The notes under the pieces: generated by a model
The model's database searches: none
The model's input: the letters and a program-made list of their open reading frames with translations, nothing else
Told to the model about the DNA's origin: nothing
Translations under genes and position numbers: made by a program
Part shown: positions 4,810 through 7,098 of the stretch, one piece after another
Position numbering within the stretch: the stretch's first letter is position 1
Layout: each line of letters begins with the position of its first letter
Assembly (NCBI GenBank): GCA_002401565.1
Contig: NVTL01000045.1
Span: forward strand, 1 to 7,098
From: Rhodospirillaceae bacterium
GTDB taxonomy: Bacteria > Pseudomonadota > Alphaproteobacteria > Rhodospirillales > Magnetovibrionaceae
Length of the DNA stretch: 7,098 nt
Direction of reading: 5' to 3'

Positions 4810-6876
4810 TTACCAGATACTTTCTTCCTTAAGATCATCTGCGTTTAAAACACCGCTTTGTTCGTTGGTTTTTAAGACCATCAGTTCCAGTTGTGACAGT
4901 TGGGGGAAAATCGATCCCGCATGGCTTTTGTACAACATGATGACACCGCGCCGGGTGTCGGGGAAACTGCCCCGTTCATCGTCAAATTTGCGAATTTCCA
5001 AGGACGTAATGGTGTCGGTTCCGGCTTCCCTGCTTTTCCAGATATACGTTGGGTTATCCATACGCGGTTTGGCCAACGGGGCCACAGCGCGTTGAACGAC
5101 TTCGCTGGGCTGTCCAAAACGGGTGATATAATAATTGATCACACGGGGAAAGGCGATGCTTTTGAACAACGAATGGAAATTTGTGGCGCGGCCTGCATCG
5201 TATCTGGTGACGGTGCTGGTGCCTTGATACATGATGGTATCAACCAAAAAGTCTTCTTCCAATTCAAATGGCCAGCTGACCTTGTCGACACAGAAAATGG
5301 TTTCTTTGTCGCCTTTGTTCAGGCACGGCCTGTGAATGGTGTCTTCTTTCATGCGTTTTAGGCGGGCTTCGCCGACTTCTTGACCGATGGTAATATCGGC
5401 CCCCAATGTTAATTCGACGCCTTCCAACATATTCCCGGTGGGTTCGGTGGTGGCCAGCAATTGCACTTCATTGGGGATGGTTGCGCCTTCGACTTTTTTG
5501 ACGTCCCAACCATTGGCACCGCCTGTGGCACCGCCGGAATCTTCCGATGTATCCAGCAATCCCTTTAAGACATCGCCTTCCCCAGAGGACGCAAACGGAT
5601 CACCGGCCTCAGCCGTGGCAAACGGGTCAGCAGGTTCAGCTGTGGCAAACGGGTCAGCAGGTTCAGCTGTGGCAAACGGGTCAGCGTCCTCTGTTGCGCG
5701 GGACGGGGGTTTTTGTGGCTCAAGCACGGCCACGTCTTGTGGCGTGGAATCGGTCAGCGCAAATGGGTCGGCTTCGGCCGTTGCAGGGGTATCGGTTCCG
5801 CTCGCCGCAAAGGGATCGTTTGCAGCCGAAGGCGTATCCAACAAGCCGGCCTCATCACTTCCAAAATTATTCAGGTAATTTAAGATGTCTGGGTCGACTT
5901 GTCCGTTAAACGGTTTTGACGAATCAAAAGCAGCTTGTTTGACTTTGCGCGGGGTCGGGGCCGCCGGAGTGGTGGAGGTTTCTGCCCCGGTCATATCCGG
6001 TGCTTCGCCAAATGGGTTGGCGTCTTGAACAGGCTCAGTCGTTTGCGGAGCGGTGGTGGGGCGGTTGTTTCGGGCTTCGGCAATCCGGGCATCGCGCAGG
6101 TCCGCTTCTTTTTTACTTTTAAGGGCTTCTGCTTTTCCGGTTGTTTGAAGAGCCGGGCCAAGTTCAGCCTCAAGCTCTTGTAATTTCTGGTTTAAGTCTT
6201 CGGCTGTTAAGGGCTGAGATTCGGCTTGGGCGGGGACTGGTTTTCGGCGCATAATGCCCGTTGTATTGGCGGGCTTAAAGAAATCCATGAACGTGCTTAA
6301 AAAGCGTTTTGTCGCCGATTCTTTGGTGATGTCGACCCGTTTCACTTCATTAAACGTTTGGGTTTGAGCATTGCTTCTGTTGGGCGCGGCTTTTTTGACA
6401 GGTTTAGGCTCAACTTTCGGTTCAACTTGCACCACCTCAGCAATGGGCTCTGGAACGGCAGGGGCTTCAATAACCGGAGCTTCAACAACAGGGGCCTCAG
6501 CAACAGCTTCCGGCTGAGGTTCAATTTCGGCGGTGGGGGTGTCGCCATTGCGGACCGAAATCAGGAAGTGGGCGATTTCAAAAAAGCCCCGATCAATCGC
6601 CAAATCAACGGGTTGCATGCCGTTAAAATCTTTGGAATCGACACTGGCCCCGGCTTTGATCGCCGCCCGTACACCCGTTAGATTGTTGTTTTCAACAGCT
6701 AAAAATAAGGCTTCGTTGGTGGGGGTAGAGGCCTGAGCATGGGCTTGGCTGAACGTTTGAATGCCCAGAATCGGTGCCGCCGTCCACATCACGCCAACGC
6801 ACACAGCCACAGCCACCCGGCGCACAGTACGTGGGTATTTGGGGGCAGAACGGTGTGGACGTCTGGTGCGGATCAT
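4810..6876 (-). CDS. Large exported ankyrin-repeat protein with DPF repeats and an unrecognised C-terminal domain
   Basis: This protein has 688 residues and I do not recognise a named gene. Residues 1-49 form a long signal peptide: an Arg-rich n-region, a hydrophobic core 21-38, and cleavage probable after AHAQA. Residues 52-112 hold two ankyrin repeats (NEALFLAVENNNLTGVRAAIKAGASV, DFNGMQPVDLAIDRGFFEIAHFL). A Pro/Glu/Val/Ala linker follows at 113-165, with three EAPxV units at 127-141 and a basic end, like rods that cross the periplasm. A stretch at 222-270 looks coiled-coil. Residues 285-433 are acidic and disordered with seven NPF/DPF motifs, four of them in 9-residue tandem repeats. The C-terminal domain (about 478-688) looks folded, with the only cysteines of the mature protein (C518 and C529), a possible disulfide. 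It is probably periplasmic. The start has no good Shine-Dalgarno; an ATG at codon 30 is the alternative but would leave a very short signal. Function unknown; the ankyrin part suggests protein binding. Confidence 0.85.
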   Translation of the reverse strand: MIRTRRPHRSAPKYPRTVRRVAVAVCVGVMWTAAPILGIQTFSQAHAQASTPTNEALFLAVENNNLTGVRAAIKAGASVDSKDFNGMQPVDLAIDRGFFEIAHFLISVRNGDTPTAEIEPQPEAVAEAPVVEAPVIEAPAVPEPIAEVVQVEPKVEPKPVKKAAPNRSNAQTQTFNEVKRVDITKESATKRFLSTFMDFFKPANTTGIMRRKPVPAQAESQPLTAEDLNQKLQELEAELGPALQTTGKAEALKSKKEADLRDARIAEARNNRPTTAPQTTEPVQDANPFGEAPDMTGAETSTTPAAPTPRKVKQAAFDSSKPFNGQVDPDILNYLNNFGSDEAGLLDTPSAANDPFAASGTDTPATAEADPFALTDSTPQDVAVLEPQKPPSRATEDADPFATAEPADPFATAEPADPFATAEAGDPFASSGEGDVLKGLLDTSEDSGGATGGANGWDVKKVEGATIPNEVQLLATTEPTGNMLEGVELTLGADITIGQEVGEARLKRMKEDTIHRPCLNKGDKETIFCVDKVSWPFELEEDFLVDTIMYQGTSTVTRYDAGRATNFHSLFKSIAFPRVINYYITRFGQPSEVVQRAVAPLAKPRMDNPTYIWKSREAGTDTITSLEIRKFDDERGSFPDTRRGVIMLYKSHAGSIFPQLSQLELMVLKTNEQSGVLNADDLKEESIW
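5615..5685. repeat. 27-bp perfect tandem repeat, about 2.6 copies, inside the ankyrin-protein gene
   Basis: The unit GTGGCAAACGGGTCAGCAGGTTCAGCT (plus strand, described here by its ends GTGGCAAACG and GGTTCAGCT) occupies 5615-5641 and 5642-5668, then a 17-base partial copy at 5669-5685. It encodes 9-residue units of the form ADPFATAEP; a more diverged copy continues on the low-coordinate side to about 5578. Being exactly three codons times three, copy-number change would keep the reading frame. Confidence 0.92.
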
Positions 6877-6904
6877 GTATTTACACTTTTGGCCCTTATC
6901 GTAA

Positions 6905-6920
6905 CGCAGATGATTCTGCG
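6905..6920. other. Small inverted repeat in the leader of the ankyrin-protein gene
   Basis: CGCAGA and TCTGCG form a 6-bp perfect stem around a TGAT loop. It lies 28 bp before the ATG at 6876, between that start and the candidate -10 element at 6948-6953. It has no following T-run on the minus strand, so it is not a classical terminator of the upstream gene. It could be an operator half-site pair or a weak leader hairpin; it could also be chance. Confidence 0.35.
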
Positions 6921-6947
6921 CTTAAGTTCAGGCAAACATATACCATG

Positions 6948-6953
6948 ATTATA
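6948..6953 (-). promoter_or_regulatory. Candidate -10 element for the ankyrin-protein gene
   Basis: On the minus strand this is TATAAT, a perfect sigma-70 -10 hexamer within an AT-rich tract, about 70 bases before the ATG. No good -35 is seen at 16-18 bp (GCCATT is at 17 bp), so the call rests on the hexamer and location only. The 116-bp gap 6877-6992 has no other gene. Confidence 0.3.
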
Positions 6954-6992
6954 TTAAAAATTGCATCAAAATGGCACTAAATAAGAGCGCGT

Positions 6993-7098
6993 TTATTCCG
7001 TCGCTTTAATCCACGCCAGCAAATCTTTGAGGCCGCGCGCACAAACGGCGGCTTTGCGGGCGCGTTTGCGGTCCCCGCGTCGCATACGCTTGCCTTTT
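6993..7098 (-). CDS. C-terminal end of an unidentified basic protein (partial)
   Basis: The last 35 codons of a minus-strand gene enter from the right edge and end in TAA at 6993-6995. The visible tail contains KGKRMRRGDRKRARKAA, then CARGLKDLLAWIKATE. The run of Arg and Lys suggests nucleic-acid or phosphate contact, and the end is an amphipathic helix. I cannot name the family. It reads in the same direction as the ankyrin-protein gene, 116 bp away, and that gap contains a candidate promoter, so the two may be separate units. An accidental open frame in GC-rich sequence is possible for so short a piece, but the frame runs to the window edge without a stop. Confidence 0.45.
   Translation of the reverse strand, partial: KGKRMRRGDRKRARKAAVCARGLKDLLAWIKATE

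Noticed and set aside
4900..5361. Plus-strand open frame of 153 codons opposite the C-terminal domain of the ankyrin protein
   Set aside because: It is an antisense shadow of a folded-looking domain, without a ribosome binding site or recognisable motifs.
5387..5878. Plus-strand open frame of 163 codons rich in repeated Ala-Asn-Gly-Ser
   Set aside because: It is the antisense shadow of the DPF repeat region in the ankyrin-protein gene; its composition simply mirrors the 27-bp repeat and it has no independent support.

Overview
The window reads as an ordinary chromosomal segment of a free-living alphaproteobacterium, most likely a Rhodospirillales-like organism of intermediate GC. This is inferred from three things: an IspB-type polyprenyl synthase divergent from a DUF2007 + TrmN6-like methyltransferase pair, a CxxCH four-helix-type cytochrome, and an NDUFAF6-like squalene/phytoene-synthase homologue of the kind common in this class. 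No tRNA, rRNA, insertion sequence, CRISPR array, phage gene or defence system is visible.

Layout, left to right. Positions 1-45 hold the first codons of a minus-strand gene that runs off the left edge. Positions 127-1140 (minus) encode the long-chain polyprenyl (probably octa- to decaprenyl) diphosphate synthase of ubiquinone synthesis. Its best start is a TTG behind a strong Shine-Dalgarno, downstream of the longest possible start. Divergent from it lie a 68-residue DUF2007 protein and, 3 bp later, a TrmN6-like SAM-dependent methyltransferase. A TetR-type regulator follows, preceded by a perfect 18-bp palindrome that is the likely operator. Twenty bases after the regulator comes a small cytochrome c with one N-terminal hydrophobic helix and a C-terminal CVGCH haem site. 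A long hairpin with T-rich tails on both sides separates this rightward block from the converging Fe-type superoxide dismutase gene (3399-3995, minus).

Divergent from the superoxide dismutase is a short squalene/phytoene-synthase-fold protein (4105-4797) that lacks intact aspartate-rich motifs and resembles mitochondrial complex I assembly factor NDUFAF6. It converges, 12 bp apart, on a large minus-strand gene (4810-6876) for a 688-residue exported protein. That protein has a signal peptide, two ankyrin repeats, a Pro/Glu/Ala-rich linker, a coiled-coil-like stretch, a DPF-rich repeat region built on a 27-bp tandem DNA repeat, and a C-terminal domain of about 210 residues that I do not recognise. 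The right edge (6993-7098, minus) holds the C-terminus of another, very basic, unrecognised protein.

Functionally the segment leans towards respiration and redox housekeeping: quinone side chain, cytochrome c, superoxide dismutase, and a possible complex I assembly factor. The genes are in several separate transcription units and do not form one operon. The most unusual items are the ankyrin/DPF-repeat envelope protein, the palindrome-TetR-cytochrome c unit, and the apparently non-catalytic synthase homologue. I see no convincing new multi-gene system.
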